Source: Camarhynchus parvulus (Eukaryota; Chordata; Aves; Passeriformes; Thraupidae). Taken from it: a stretch of 64,000 nt of DNA. Made by a program: the position numbers and the translations under genes. The stretch is taken from the NCBI RefSeq assembly GCF_901933205.1, contig NC_044572.1, positions 92,470,965-92,534,964 of the forward strand, given 5' to 3'. Positions 14,101 through 28,500 of this stretch are shown piece after piece (the stretch's first letter is position 1; the number at the start of each line of letters is the position of its first letter). Under the pieces are notes generated by a model. It ran no database searches. It was not told where the DNA came from and worked only from the letters and a program-made list of their open reading frames with translations.

Positions 14101-17100
14101 AATAAGGCAATTGTTCTGCCAAGTGCTAATCTATCAAAGTTTGGAATACATCAGAGGCAGAGTGGTGCAGCTCCTGTTCTGAGAAAGTCTTTGATGTGCT
14201 AGAAATTTTTCTTCACTATGTGTGAAAGATTAATCATACCAAGGCAAACTTATCTCCACTGGATGTGACTTTGCAGACAAATTTCAGTAAATTGTTTCTT
14301 CCGATTATTTGAACATTCATATTGAAGGTAATGAAATAATTCAATAAAAATCTGCCTAAGTCTTGAAATGATGAAAATTTAAATGATCTTAATATTCTTA
14401 TGTACAAAGTGTCTTTAGAAATAATACTATAAATATACGGTTTTGTGAGATTTATAAAAAATCCACAAATTGTTCAATGGAAAATTGAATAAAGTACTTC
14501 TTTTATGAAGGATTCCCTTCTGTAAAAATTTTTTACAGTTGCAGTAGTTACTTGTGGCCAGACTCAACTTCCAGTGCTATGAATGGCTACTACAAATCTT
14601 AAGTGTGAAAAAATTTTGGCCTCCTGAAGTATGCTTCTTCTTTCACACAGAATGGAACCCACAGAAGAATATAATGTTTTAAAAAAAGTAGATGTGAAAG
14701 GAAATTTCCTCTAAGGCCTTAAAAAGCAGATGGAAGGAACAATTCCATCTCATTAATTTGAAAGATTTTTGTTTTGTACTAAGCATATTGAACCAAAGGA
14801 GGAAGTAAGGTGAAAAAGTGTATAGAAAACTGTAATAAATTAAATTTTAACAGAACCTGGAAAAGCAAACTAATGTGAAGACAAAAGACTAAAATAGAAT
14901 AATAGAGAAAGTAGCATAGGATAATCAGGTGGTAGAATAAAATGCTTTAATGCATTTTCATATTGCAAAGGTCACATTCAAATTAGTTTCCCAAAATACT
15001 TGATAAAGGAATATGTATTCATGAACAAGTTATTCACATTGTAAACTGAACATAATACATCTAATTAATACCTTAGACTTTTAATACTTTGAAATTTAAG
15101 TTTTCAAATGCTTTCATATTTGTGATGTCAGAGCATAATCTACATACATGTAAGCACTGTGCTTGCTGACAAGAATACCCTTTTTATCAGTACAGAGAAC
15201 ATCCTCCTACCAAGTCACTCCAATAATCCAGCTTTTAACACTGTTCATAAAAATCAGAACACAAATTAGTCTTAATTGTGCCAACAATTAAATTTTGTTA
15301 AGAACAAGATTAGCTAATCAGTTAATTAAAACAATGTTTTACAGATTTATAATTATATTAATACTGGGACTGCAGAGATTATATGCTTACAAAAATGGAA
15401 TTTAAGGTAGCCACTAGTTCTTGAGGTATTGGTCCTTGTGATAATGTTCACCTAGGCTAAGATGTAATTCAGTGTATTCAGTGTTCAAAATCCATAACAG
15501 CACTTGCATTTGAAAGATGATCCAGAAAAAAAGAGGTGTTAGCTTGGCTGTGAAGAAAAACAAAATCTTAGAAGCTCAGTTTTTTTGCTTGTGCAGGAAG
15601 TTTCATTAGAACCTCCATTTGCCTACCTACAGCAAACTCAAATAAATGCAGAAGTTCAAACCGCAATGTTAAGAAAAACTAATAGAAACCCAAACTTTGA
15701 AATAAAATCCCATTAAAAAACACCACTGGCTGGATAAATGGAAATATTTGAAAGTAAATGTCATGTTTCCAATGAGGTTTTTGTGTTCTTGTCATTCAAA
15801 CAGTATTGCAAAGGTCAGTTTATTGAGATGTCATGCCTGAAAAATCTACAAGCATTCTTTCTCCCTACACTTTAGAGAAGCTTTTTTCAGTGACCATCAT
15901 CACATGGTTTTAAGCAGTACAATGAATCAAACTAAGTGGAAATATTTTTTGTGCTATTATAAAATACAATAAATATGAAATAAGTAGTTACAGCTGACAC
16001 AAATTTCAAGCCCTTTGAGTGAATTTACCAAAAGAGATCAGTACTTATGGACAGACATAGTGCTCACACCAAATACATTCTCCGTTTAAAGAGAAATGTA
16101 TCAATAAGTAAGTTCAAGATTACAAAGACAGTGCTTCAACCTTAATCCAGAACTTGAATTCATGTGTGGGGGTCATGATCTCAATTCTGTTCCTCTTTCA
16201 GAGCAAGGCTCAGCAACCTTGCTCCCTCTATGCCTACTTTAACTGTACAGTAGAAAAGAAGGGGTAGCATGCATCCCAAACAGTAAAATGCTCTTAATGA
16301 TAAAAATTCACTTTTAATCTCATCTAGAGATGTATCTCAGACTGAAAAAAACCCCAAAAAACCCCAGAAAATCTTAAAGATTATGCAGAAATTCTTTGTT
16401 TGCTGAACAGTAACTTTCACCCTGAGAGAAAAAATTAAGTAGTTGCAACAGCCATGACAAATAGAAGAGTGAATATTCACTGAGCATTGTCTTATTTGTG
16501 TGATGCTGTATCCTGGACACTGAACTGGAGAATGGGGTGTTGAAATGTGGTACTTGCTGCAAGACAAGCAAAAGCAGGGCTTTCATAAGGCTCCTAACCT
16601 TGTGGCTTCTGACAGATGCCAGGCACCTCCCCTGCAGGAGCACCAAGGAATGGGTCAGTGACAAACATGCTCCCAAAGAGGCTGACTGAATAACTTTAAT
16701 GGAAGCTGAATGCTTGCTGCCTGCAACAGCAGTGTTAAAGGAGAGGAGGAAATTACCTCAAATATTATAATACCTTGCCTTAGGAGCAAAGGGGCCATTT
16801 GTATCACTTCTGATGATAGATACCTGCCTTCTCCAGGAGTCATTTCAACAGACTCTGGAGAGAGTCACAGTTACTCATCTTCAGCAATGCCATCTGTCCC
16901 TATTCTGTATTCTTTTCCCTCAGCAAAACTACCTTTTGTGTAGAAGGAGGCAAGGGCAAATATTTCATTGTTACCATGCTTTTTAGAAAGGAGTAATGGA
17001 CATAAGCCCTCCTTGTTGCTAAATAAACCATTAATTAGTCTTCTGAGAAAGCCGGAGTATATCTCAGTTCTCTGAAATGAGTTCAGCTTGCAAGTTAAGT

Positions 17101-17799
17101 ATATGTATTCAGTCCTTGGCAGAAAAGGTCTCCTCTTCAGAGACTTTTACACCTGTCACAGTATGGTTTCATTTTTTTGGGATCATCTGGTGCTCCCACA
17201 GCAGAAGTTGTCTCTGACAAAGCACAGTAACATTCACAAGGGAAGGAGGTTCTCTAAAAGCCAAGACCAAACCATATCTTTCATGAGTTCCTGATCTGAA
17301 GTGTCCACTTTCTGTTTTGCAGTGATTTACTCCTATGTCAGCAGATTTTTTTAATTACATTTCAAAATGTAGTTTCCTTCACTATCTCAATCTCCACAAG
17401 CTTCCCAAAGATACCATTTTTCAGCAATCCTAGGGTGCAGTGTACCCTGCCTGCCTTCACACCGACTTGTACCACCTACCTGTATGACTAGAAGAACAGG
17501 GAGTGACATTCTTTCTGCAAAACTACATCTGACTTTGATCCAGGAGGCTCTTTTACATCACTGCTGGAGCTTTATAAAGGAAGAACTTTATAAAGCAAAT
17601 GTTGAAATAGGTAGGAAAGGAAAGGATATGAATTGCAAATTTGTAGATTTGTTGTTACCAGAAAGAATATTCCAACATTCAAACATATAGACATTACTGT
17701 ATCAATATAAATCAATATAAATATATATAGAGATACAGATATTACATAGATGCAAAAATACCAATTATGACATTTATATAGACAATATTTCTAGGGACA
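5123..17799. other. Gene desert, 12.7 kb
   Basis: AT-rich sequence with only simple features: a (TTTG)n run at about 6940-6960, a G9 run near 7447, a C8 run near 7720 and a 52-bp-spaced direct repeat of TTCATGGTGTGATATTTAAG (6374 and 6426). No ORF here resembles a known protein. Conserved non-coding elements may be present, but cannot be identified without alignment. Confidence 0.55.
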
Positions 17800-17895
17800 G
17801 TTAGGAAGGCCAGGGTTTATCTGAGGTGTTAGGGCATGGGTGGGACTCAATTATCTTTAAGGTCTCTTCCAACCTAATCGTTCTGTGACTTCTGT
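17800..17895 (+). mobile_element. CR1 LINE short 3' fragment
   Basis: The segment GGTGGGACTCAATTATC followed by TTTAAGGTCTCTTCCAACC and TTCTGTGAC matches the last ~90 bp of CR1 in plus orientation. Confidence 0.82.
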
Positions 17896-19024
17896 GAATT
17901 CTGAAGAAAGTAACTGAACAAAACCTAAAATGTATTTAGAAAGTTTATGACTGAGAATGGTCTTTGGTCTTGATCAACTTCAAAAAAAGAAACTGATAAA
18001 AAAGTTGTATCAGGTTCTAGAAAGTCAGAAGTGTTAGACAGATGGAATTTTTTACAAAACAGAGGTGGCTGGTAGAAGCATTTCTGTAGTTTATTGGTAG
18101 GGGAATTGCTTTTCTTGTGCACTGCAGGGAATCATGCCTATGTTTACAGAGCAGAAAGGAATTGCTTAACATGTACTGCACATTCTTCAGTGGTGTTGAT
18201 GAGCACGCTGAGCTGGAAATGTAAAAAATTCTTCCCTTTGGAACTAATTATATCAACTTCTTCAACCCCACCCTTATTCTTCTTCTATCCTTGTTCCCTT
18301 TCTTCCTCTAACACTTCCAGTTCATCTCTGTAAAAAGTAACTGAAACAATCCAGGACCAGCTATTTCAGAAGAAATTGTGGTACCATGCCAAAAAAATGA
18401 GCTTTTTTATACCAACATATGGGAATCACAAATTAATTGTTCCAGTATAAGAAAATCCCAGGACTTCTGCTGTGGTAGAAATGTGATGTCTCAGGAGCAG
18501 CATCAGGAAACAACACCTATAACTCACTGCTGTGTGCACTTTGATAGCAGCCTCATAGCTTCTCTCCACTGATCTACTGCTGCGGCTGTTGTTTGTTTTT
18601 TTATTATCATTATTATTTTATCATCGAGTACTTCCTGGTTTTTATTCAAGTAGAAGAATACATGTGCAGCTCTAAACGTTGACTAAGGCCAAAGCTCTAA
18701 ACATTGAATTCAAATGCAAAAATGGATGGCAAAAGAGTATTCTGCCTCTTAAAAATGGGTGAGCTTTACTGTAATTTACACCTAGAGCTAGAAGGAATCA
18801 GATATATCCTTTCATTATTAACCTGTACATTCATAGCCCCTTCAAATAATCACATAAGTTTGTACATGATGAAATCCATTCTTACAGACAGTGAGGGTTA
18901 ATTTCCAAGTTGAAAGCCAATGTGAAAAACCCTATAATCTGCCTTATACCTACTCTGAGCAGAAAAAGAGTTTGAATTGCTTCATTCACTTAGTTTTGAA
19001 TATATATCAATGTTTTATTAAAAT
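17896..19024. other. Intergenic, no feature recognised
   Basis: AT-rich sequence with small T/A-rich runs near 18600. Nothing supportable was seen. Confidence 0.5.
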
Positions 19025-19202
19025 GGAAAGGAAAGGAAAGGAAAGGAAAGGAAAGGAAAGGAAAGGAAAGGAAAGGAAAGGAAAGGAAAGGAAAGGAAAG
19101 GAAAGGAAAGGAAAGGAAAGGAAAGGAAAGGAAAGGAAAGGAAAGGAAAGGAAAGGAAAGGAAAGGAAAGGAAAGGAAAGGGGAAAAGGGAAAGGGGAAA
19201 GG
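19025..19202. repeat. (AAAGG)n pentanucleotide microsatellite
   Basis: About 31 uninterrupted GGAAA units (19025-19180), then a degenerate tail of G-richer units such as GGGGAAAAGGG and AAAGGGG. All frames across it are open simply because the unit is 5 nt with no stop. The plus strand is purely purine. Confidence 0.98.
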
Positions 19203-22200
19203 CCACAAGATCAGTCCTGAAATTCATTAAAGAGACTTTGAATATTCAAACAATCCTCAGGTCATGGAATTGCCAAACAGAAGTGTCTCAAAAATGTCAC
19301 TATTTTAATTTTGTAACCTCCCATTAAAGATCAATGACAACATACACACAAAATCAAACAGATGCTAATTAAGCAGCAACACCCTCTGAAGTAAAGGAGT
19401 CCATTCTTTCTTTTCAGGCTTTATGTAACCATCCTAAGAAATAAAATGTAATGCCAGTATGAGCAGCAATACTGAAACTCTGATAAAACATCTTATTGTC
19501 TAATTTATAAGGAAATATATTTCCAGCTGAGGAAATACATCCATTAATACCCAAGGTAATAGTATCCTTTGGTCATTTGCTGTGGCAAAGATCAGTTTGA
19601 TAAAAGCAAGCATTCCATTGAATTAATAGCTGTGATTTCCTCTTCAAAATTTGATTTTAAAAAACAAGAAGGAAAAAAATGTGGCTGTCCATCCTTTGAA
19701 ATACTGCTTTTAAATACATCCTGGAAATGCTTCTGTTTCTGGGTGAAAAACAAATGCTGAAAAATCTGACTTTCTCCACAGTGAAATTTCCCAAAGAGAC
19801 AGAGGCAGACAAGTCACTGAGACAAGCAGAGAGACTGTTCCCAAAGGCAGAAGATAAGAGATTGATGAACACCTGACAGTCTGCAGTGTGGAGAGCACAT
19901 GACTGCTTTGGAATACTTTTGGTTTTACCTTGAACTCCACTACATGCATTACTACAGATCTCCCCGTTTTCAGTGCTTCTGTGTAGGTCAGATGTAAGGA
20001 TCCCATCCAGACTCCTCTTGAAACCAGCAGCACAAAGGGGTAGGGAAAAGGGAGGTTGCCTCAGAGTACTTGAAAAACCACACCTTTGTCTTAGACGGCT
20101 GCAATCTGGTCGTCATGTGACTGCCCTAGAGGGGTGATGATGTATGCAAAGTTTGACAGAGTAAGAGCTGATGGATTTAACACCTACCACAAGGGTTTCT
20201 TCTTTTATTCCCATTTGCAATCTCAGCATGATCACTCTCCAAGGCAATCTAGTTAGGCCATCAGCTTTTCAAAATAGCTAACTTCCATTACTTTACACCG
20301 TCCAAAACTCAAATAAAACTTCCTGATTGTAGTAATACATATCAACTAAATTATCTGTCTCAGAAAAAGTTTTAATTGTCCTAATCACACACTACCTAAC
20401 TCTCTGAAGTAGATTAATTACTGAATGTATATTCTGTAGCATTTAATAACTGAATGGAAAAAAAAATACAAAAATTCAATTTAGCAGTTTTTCCCCATCA
20501 AAAGCTAATAGAAGTTCAGCAGTTTATAGAGTATTTTGGATACACAGTGCAGTGCAGATAGGCAGTAAGTAAGGTGGGGGAGAGAGAGGGCTATGCAGCC
20601 TATGTGAAACACACAGTAGCTGTACCTTGGCAGGAGATGTAAGATAATTCATATCTAATAGAGCTGTCTTGGTCCATCTGGCACGGGCACCTACGTACTC
20701 AGTAAAGCTCATGGGAGACACTTTTTAAAGAATGACATAAATTATTACTTTGCAGCACTCTTATCAGCATTCTCAACCAAGTGCTCACTTCCATGTCAGC
20801 TTGTTCAAGGGCGAAAAGATCTCAAAGTAATTACCTGCCTGTCTTCAGTTCTGCATCTTCCTGTCACTCATACAGCCAAAATATCTCTGAGACCACTTCT
20901 GTGGTATGAAGAAGAGTGACAGACTACCAGACCCTTATGTCTGGCAACCCTACTATCCATGCCTACTATCCATGTATTTGCCATTTCCTGATTAATAAGC
21001 AGCTGATATCACAAAAGGATTCAGCATAAAACCCACTTGTGATCTCTATGGTCTCTCAGTACAAAGACAGCTTGTCAAAACATGAGAGAAGAAGTCTGAA
21101 TTTTTCAGTGCCATGGAAACGGAAGTATTAATAAATGTACCTTTTTTTTTTTTTACTTCAGCTGGAACTGCACTTGAGACAGTCTTTTAGTAGAAAATTG
21201 TTAAACTGTCCCTTTGATTTCAGTGGTGTTGAAGCGGAGTGGGTTAAAAAATACAGAAAATAGGATTTTTTTTTTTTTTTTGGAACAGAGCAGAAGTCAG
21301 AAGTCACAGGGCATATGACTCAGGAAAAGAGATAGGCCAGAAAGATCACAAGCTGACACTTTGGGGGGTTTCAGTAAGAGTAACATTTTTATGATTCAGG
21401 AGTGTACAGAAAAGACAGTGATACAAGGGAAGATGCTATGAACCAAACGCAACCTTTTCCTCAAAAGTCATTGTCTTTTCCTTTTCACAGCACAGTACAT
21501 TCACACAGCTCCTGCTTCACAGACCTCTGAAAAAAGAACAGGGCAGCTTCTTCCCATCAATGCTCCTCAGCACTCACTGACAACAGCTTCTGGGATTGTG
21601 TCTTTGGCAGAAACTAAACTAAGGGCTTCCTGCTTTGTTTGTCATCTCCAGTCATGCACTGTATCATTTCAAGATGGAGAAAGCCTGCAGCACACAGCTC
21701 TGTGACACAGGACCACACCCTCTGCTTTTGAGCACCTTTTGAACTTTACCAAGTGTGCACTGCTACAGCACGCTGAGCTTTGCACTTGCCCCGCTGTCTG
21801 GGAGAATAAGACAGCAATGCACCCCTGGTTTATTGTCCCTGTTTCTGGCAACCTGCAATTTGGAGGTCTCCAGAGGGCCAAAGACTGGACTGAAGATTCA
21901 GTAGCCTTTGCAATCCAATGAATTTGCTGAAGGAAAAGTCATTGTACATTACAAAGTGTTTGGAAATCCCATCAAATTCTTGAGTCCCCAAACTGAAAAC
22001 AGGAAAAAGATGCAAGGCTATCAGGAGGAACTACCATATCACCTGTCCTAATGGTTGTATTATTTGTTAAGCCTTCACTTTTCACACTGTTGAAAATGGG
22101 ATACCAGGCTAAAGTTGCCTTTGGTGTCACAAAGTACAGTCAGTTTTCCATCCCCACCCTAGCTGCTGGTGCTACTGGGGCATTGGTTTGTCAGGCCAGC

Positions 22201-24680
22201 CCAAGGAGCAAACACTTCTCCAAACCCAATATATTTGTACTGATCAAGGTCCTACTAAGGAAATCTTGCAACTATTCTGACGGGCAACAGTTTGATCATT
22301 GCTGTGGCTAATTAAAAAGCTTTCAGGTGGTCAGGTAGGGCTCAGAAAATTTTTTTAGCTTCTCTTCAGCTCCCACAGTTGCTACTAATTCAGGGGCTTT
22401 TCACAGTGCACTTAAGGGAAAAAATTATGCAATCAGGAATTCAACTAACTGTTTCCTTTTAGAGCCTCAGATTCTTCACATATAAAACTTACCATTGTCT
22501 AGATCTTTTGCTTTATTTAATCAATAGTGGAAATCTAAGTAGTTACACTTCTAAAATGTAGGTTTTTTCCTTAGCTGTGAAGTAGGAAAGAACTGACAGC
22601 ATATATTCTTCTTCCTTCTTCTATTTCCTAGGTTTTCATTATCGTGGATGTCAGACAAATGGATAAACTCAACAACTTTTCCACTCCCTCTGCTATCACA
22701 AAGGCAACATTTATCTCTGTGGACAACATCTTCTCCAAATGCATCTTATATAACTATTTTATAGGAAGACAAGAAACTGACAGGCTCCAATTTATCTCTG
22801 CACAACACCACCCATTTATTGCTGTTCGGGAACTCTAGATCTATTTGTATGTTCATAGTAATAGGCAATACATACTACTACAGAAATACTTTCCCCCCTT
22901 TCAGGAAACATTGAGCTTACAAACAATCTTTACCAGATCTTCAGCATTTCCCTTAGCCTCACTGAGTTAATGGAAACATTCAGTGGTCGGTGGTACTATA
23001 AAAAGCAGTGGTTTGTACCTGTACTAGAACAATTAATTTAAATTCCCAGCTTTATATTTTATGCCTACATAGGACAGTACATTCTTCAGCCTTGTTCAAG
23101 CCATATAAACAGTCCAGATATTTATGCTGCCTCTGTTTTGTAGGACTCATTTGAAACTCATTTTGATGGTATTCCAGAGCTTTGCAATTTATATTGTAGA
23201 TTGTTCTGTCACTATGCAACAAACTGTTCAAACACAGACCTAAATTTTAATAAATATGTTATGAGTAAGCATTTGGTAACAGTAAATTTACAGGATTAAA
23301 CTTCAGATTTATGTTTTTATTGCATTCTGCAGGAGCAAGTTAAAATTGCTGCCTGTACGCATATAATTACTGGTGGAACTTGGCAAGATTATGTAATCCT
23401 TGTGGCTGTCTTCTACGAGTTGCAGTTACTTGTGAGCTGCTGACATTTTATTGTCTCATACTAGTAAAACAGCAATGACATCTATATTTTTCACAGCCAA
23501 GCTTAATCATAAGTACATCTGTCAAGATCTCAAAATACACTAAAGTCTCTTCTGCTTCATGGATGTCTTTTCTTAATTTTTCCTTCCCATTCTGCCCTTC
23601 CCCAAGTGACATTTAAAGATCCACTTTCCTTCCCCCAGATCTATATCTGAAAAGCAATCAACTGGTCCACCAAGCATCTGACACATGCTTTTTTGTACTA
23701 CCTGCTAATTTTGAAGATTCTCCAGTTTACAATTTCTTTGACACTTACTCTAGATTTGTGCTCCTGAATACATTTATGTGATTTATTTATCCCCAGTTGT
23801 TTCTGAAATCCCAATAAAGGCAGAGCCTGATCATTGCAATATGCTCGCCATGAGTGTTTGTTAACTGCTTTGAGTATCCCTTTGCTTCTTGCACCACTTC
23901 TGCAATTACTGTGGCACTTCAGCCATCCCTGAATGCTTAATAATCTTTAATATGCCTTCAGTGAGCTGAAATAAAGACTGATGGATTAAAAAAGATATCA
24001 TCTATATGTATAAAATACATTAAGAATGTACATATGTCTTTCCATTTAGTACATCTCTAATATGTTCCCAGATGATTGCAGTATGATATAATTAAGTTAA
24101 GCATGAGATTGTAAAATATCTAACTACCCAAACACAGTGTCAGTCACAAGAAAATATTTCAGTTGTAAATATTACAGTGGATGAGAAAAAAACCCCTTTC
24201 AGATTATGCAAACAAAAAGAGTGTGAGAGTGACCTGGAGAAGGGGAAAGAGGAGCAGAGTCCCTGAGTGAGTGACTGAGTGACTGGCTGCCTGCCTGAGT
24301 GAAAAATGTGAACTGTGAAAAAAGATTTCAAGATAAAAGCCTGCAGTCTATAAGCAGATAAAAAGGCACTGTATGTCTCCTTTCTAGCAGAAAGAGGCAG
24401 ACTCAAGCTGCCTATGACAGTGTGATGGTACTAACCCATTTCCTCTCTGAAAATCAGAAAACCACAGCAACCTCAGAATCCAGCAGTGGGATGATATCTT
24501 AGCTTCTGGCAGCAGAGGATGGAAACCAATAAAATGCACAAAATATGCATGAAAAGGCAGATAAATTCAGATGGTTATTTAAATCTGTAAACAGCAAAAC
24601 CCACAAATATTCTTTTGCAATCTGAAATTTCTATATGAAGCTCCCTAAAAAAACCCCTACAATTTTGAATTATATAGCTT
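19203..24680. other. Gene desert, 5.5 kb
   Basis: Poly-T runs occur at about 21142-21154 and 21267-21282. A short GAGTGACT/CTGCCTGC tandem patch lies at 24264-24301. No recognisable gene. Confidence 0.5.
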
Positions 24681-24684
24681 CAGA

Positions 24685-24830
24685 GAAGGGCCCAGGTTGG
24701 AAAGGACATCTTAATATCATGTAGTCCAGCCCTCCTGCCATGATCAGAGACACCTCCCACTAGCCCAGGTTCCTTGAAGCTCCATTCAATGTGGCCTTGA
24801 ACAGGGGCAGGACCTTGTGCTCATCCCTGT
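24685..24830 (-). mobile_element. CR1 LINE fragment, diverged
   Basis: The phrases CCCAGGTTGGAAAGGACAT, TAGTCCAGCCCTCCTGCCATG, GGAGACACC-like and GTGGCCTTGAACA match the reverse complement of the CR1 3' end. Short and diverged. Confidence 0.75.
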
Positions 24831-24957
24831 CAAATATAATCAGATTATATAAAATTATGCTTTGAACAACCTAAGGATCATGCTAAACTTCTAGTAAAAT
24901 ATCAACTAATGACATAAAGGCATGAATTCATAATGCAAATTTAAATAAGTGACATAT

Positions 24958-25525
24958 TGTTCTGGTTGGAAAGCAAAACCAGTGAGACTCTAAGTCAGAA
25001 ATACAATTTATTAGGAAAAGGGAAAAGAAAACCAAAATACATGTAATAATACAAAAGAAAAACCACTGACAGAGTCAGAGTACAACCTGACATCCTGTTG
25101 GTCAGGGTGTTGGTAGCAGTCCAGTTGGATTGGTGGCTGCAGTCCTCCTGGAGTGGCGGATATGGTTCTGTTGGAGCAGGGATCCTGTAGAAAGGCTATA
25201 GTCTTCCTCTGAAGATCTAGTGGAAAAGACTGCTATTCTTCTGGGAATCCAGTGAAAGACTCACTGCTCTGTCCCAAACCCCAGACTATATCCAGGTGGG
25301 GATGCTTAGCTCCTCCCACCCGGGCCGAGCATCTCCCAGTGGGCTGATATCATTCTGAGAGTCATGTAGTGGGTCCATTAAACAGAAATGGCTCCTGGAG
25401 GGAGTTATCTCTGAGTCATGTGGAAAGGCATTAACAGGAGATAAGGAAAAAAACAATGCCCCTTCTGGTTTCAACAGCTCTTGAGGATGGGAATAAAATA
25501 TATCTTAATACTGTAACCTAGGACA
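24958..25525 (-). mobile_element. Solo LTR of an avian endogenous retrovirus, with target-site duplication
   Basis: A 568-bp block beginning TG and ending CA. It is flanked on both sides by CATAT (24953-24957 and 25526-25530), the 5-bp duplication expected of ERVL-type (or some ERV1) integration. AATAAA on the minus strand at 25012-25007, close to its 3' end, sets the orientation. The text closely resembles an LTR family I remember as abundant in songbirds. No internal gag/pol sequence is present, so it is a recombined solo LTR. Confidence 0.88.
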
Positions 25526-25530
25526 CATAT

Positions 25531-28500
25531 TAAAACATTTTCTTTACAGAGTTGATACCATTCTTTAATATTTATAAAATGTTGAATGTGTATAGGAACT
25601 AGAAGTCACATTAAGTCATATTAATCATTTAAAGTTCTTCATTAGTAATATAAAATTACCTAATATATAACACATCAAGAAAAATATGAATTATCAGTAG
25701 TATGTATTTTAACATAAACTGATTTATTGAATTAGATGCAATTAATACACATTTAGGATTTTTAAATCTAATCGTAGTTGCTACTCAAAAATACTGTAAA
25801 ACTTTAATAAAGTTTTCTTTCAGCAGTCTAAACAGAGACAGGCTTTAGTTCAGAGTTTTCTTTAAAACTTTAGTGTTGATCATCTATCATGAAGAAATGC
25901 CTTTAAAATTACCAGGAATTTTAGCTTATTTTAACTTAACTACAAACCACTTAACAAATCATCATTTCCCTTTTAACTTTCAACAAGCTCTAAAACCAGT
26001 TCAATTTCGATGTAAATGCATATATTTTCTTTATTTCATTGTGTGTATATTGATCAAAATTAAGACTGGCTGGCAAGAGATGGAGTGGTGAAATGGCCCG
26101 GTGGTGTGTCTTTGGAAATATGGGCAAGTAAAGTCCTATTTGAGTGCCAGGTTTTGTAATATGCTCTAGAAGGTGTCTGAAGTTGGGAGACTACTTAGTA
26201 CATGAATTGTACCTACATTTTTGTTTGGTTTTAAAATCTTGATTGTGACAGGATCTGAACAGGATTTGGGAGTAACATAAAATTATTTTAGCAAATGTTC
26301 CTTGGTAAGTGGAAAGATGTTTAAGCACTTGTGGTGCACTCTAAGATAAGACATGGCAGCCAGCAAATTGCATTCTCACCACATATCAACCAACTATCCC
26401 TGGCAAGCCTCTGCAATAACTCCAAGTTGTGCAATCCATCTTTACACCTGCCCACATTTTCAGTGTGTTTTTCATGTTTCAGACTTGCCCCTTTGAAGAT
26501 AATGTTAAAACCATTGTTTACCACAGGCTGTTCCAGGTTTGTCAAAATTAGCACTTCCACTAGCCAAATAACTCAATAGTTAGGCTACTTTGTTTTTCTA
26601 AGGTCAAATAAAAAGCAGGCAGAAAGAGGAGATGAATTGAGGCCTTTCCAACAGAATACGAAATAATGGAAAAATACTGCATGCCTGTCAGAAAATACAT
26701 CTGCATGAAGCACTTTCTATCAGCTGTGATTAGCTTCAAATATCCACAAAAGCAGCACACTAGTTATTGGATTTGCAGTACACTTGATGCCAGCACTTTC
26801 CTCCCATCTGATCTAGGAGCAAGGTGTGAGCACAATCTGTCAGAGAAACTTGACAAACCAAACTCCGCACTGAGCTCATTGCTATATGGACAGCTTGCCC
26901 CCAGGTAAGAAGAAAAGTTTGATTAGACCCTTTCATGCTTTTGCACAGACATATAAATGCAAAGAAAGGCCAGAATTGCTCTTGCTGAAGTCTAAGGAAC
27001 GCTTGGTCTGAATACAGGGAAATGTCAGTAGGGAAATGGATTAGAAATGGATGGAAATTGCTCTTTCCATGGCACGGAGGAGAGAGTAATGAGATGGCAT
27101 AGAACTGATTGGTGCTGCAGTGGAATGCCACTGAGATGGGCAATTTTCATTTAGAATTTTAAGGTCTGAGGATATAAGGAAAGCAGCTTCTTGGGTTAAA
27201 TAAGGGATAACATACTTTCTGCCTAATGCAGACAAGGAATGTAAGAAAAAATCATGAGCTAGGGAGATTTAGTGTTAGTCATTATTGCCTTTACTAGTGG
27301 ACATTTCTAAGATGTCTCTGAAATCTAATGACCACCTGTAATTTCATAACTGCTTTACAATGACAAAAAGAAGGCACAGCTGTCAAAAAACCCAGACTAT
27401 CTCCTGCCTGCAAGTGCTCACCCTCTGCCTCTATCACCCCATATTTCTACTGGCACAAGTTGCATTCAGGGAGCTATATCCTGAAGCTCACAGAGAATCT
27501 GATTAAGGATATGCTGGTTTAGGGTGGCCATGAAACTCCCATTACAGTTTCGGCTGGGAGAGAACCTGGAAAGCAAATACTAAAATGGAATCTGTATGTG
27601 CCTGCAGTAAGTTCCTGCCCTTTCCGTGAGAAACCTGCAGCTGAGGCGGATGAAATTTTATGAGTGGTTTAATTACGGAAATCCATCAAAAGAAAATGAT
27701 AGTTCACCTCTGAGCTCAAAGTGTATCCAACTATAATTAGCATTAGCTTTTAAAACTGTACACTAACGAAAATTCTATTCAATCCAAACCATATTATCTA
27801 ACAATGCTGTATCTAATAACAAATGCATGATTTCAGTCATTATTAAAATGCTGGTACCTTCCTTCTTCCTATCAATGAGTGTAAATTGATATTAACAGTT
27901 TAGTAGTAAACAAAGCTGCTCATTTCCTTTCAAGAACCTGTCATTCTCACACAATAGAATAATGAAGAATGTTTGGTTGTAATAGCATCCTGGCAAGGAA
28001 AGAGAGAAAACAAGGAGCTCTGTCGAAACAAAAAAAGTTTCAAATACCAAAACTTCAATATCAACATCTTGGTTGGTACCAGATTCTCATGTTATTTCAC
28101 TAAGTTGATTTAAAAACTTGACATATCTAGCTAGAAGTTTCTGTTATTTATTTTTAAAGTTAGATCTGTAATGGTGGTGGTTTTCTTTTCCTGCATGTTA
28201 ACTGTCATGTTGCGAGGCAGTATCTGTAATCCTGGAGAAAGACATGCAAACAGGTAATACAAAAAAAGGATGGCATGCATGCCACTTATTAAATTGAGGA
28301 TGCAACATCTTGTCCCTTCATAGGTTGCCCACACAGCATTTGAAGTCACTTAGATTAGCATTAACATTAATTAAATATAAAATAACACAAGCTTAGGTCA
28401 TCACAGGCATTACTTATGCAATTTATGGAAGAGTTAATTCTCACATAATTTAGATTTTTTTATGAATTGCCATGTCCATCAACTACTACAGCAAAGTTTT

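Noticed and set aside
18891..19227. Glu-Arg-Lys-Gly and Leu-Ser-Phe-Pro repeat frames
   Set aside because: Artefacts of the (AAAGG)n microsatellite.
21112..21124. GTGCCATGGAAAC, possible second RFX X-box
   Set aside because: Only the right half fits; the left half lacks a base and there is no cluster of other sites.
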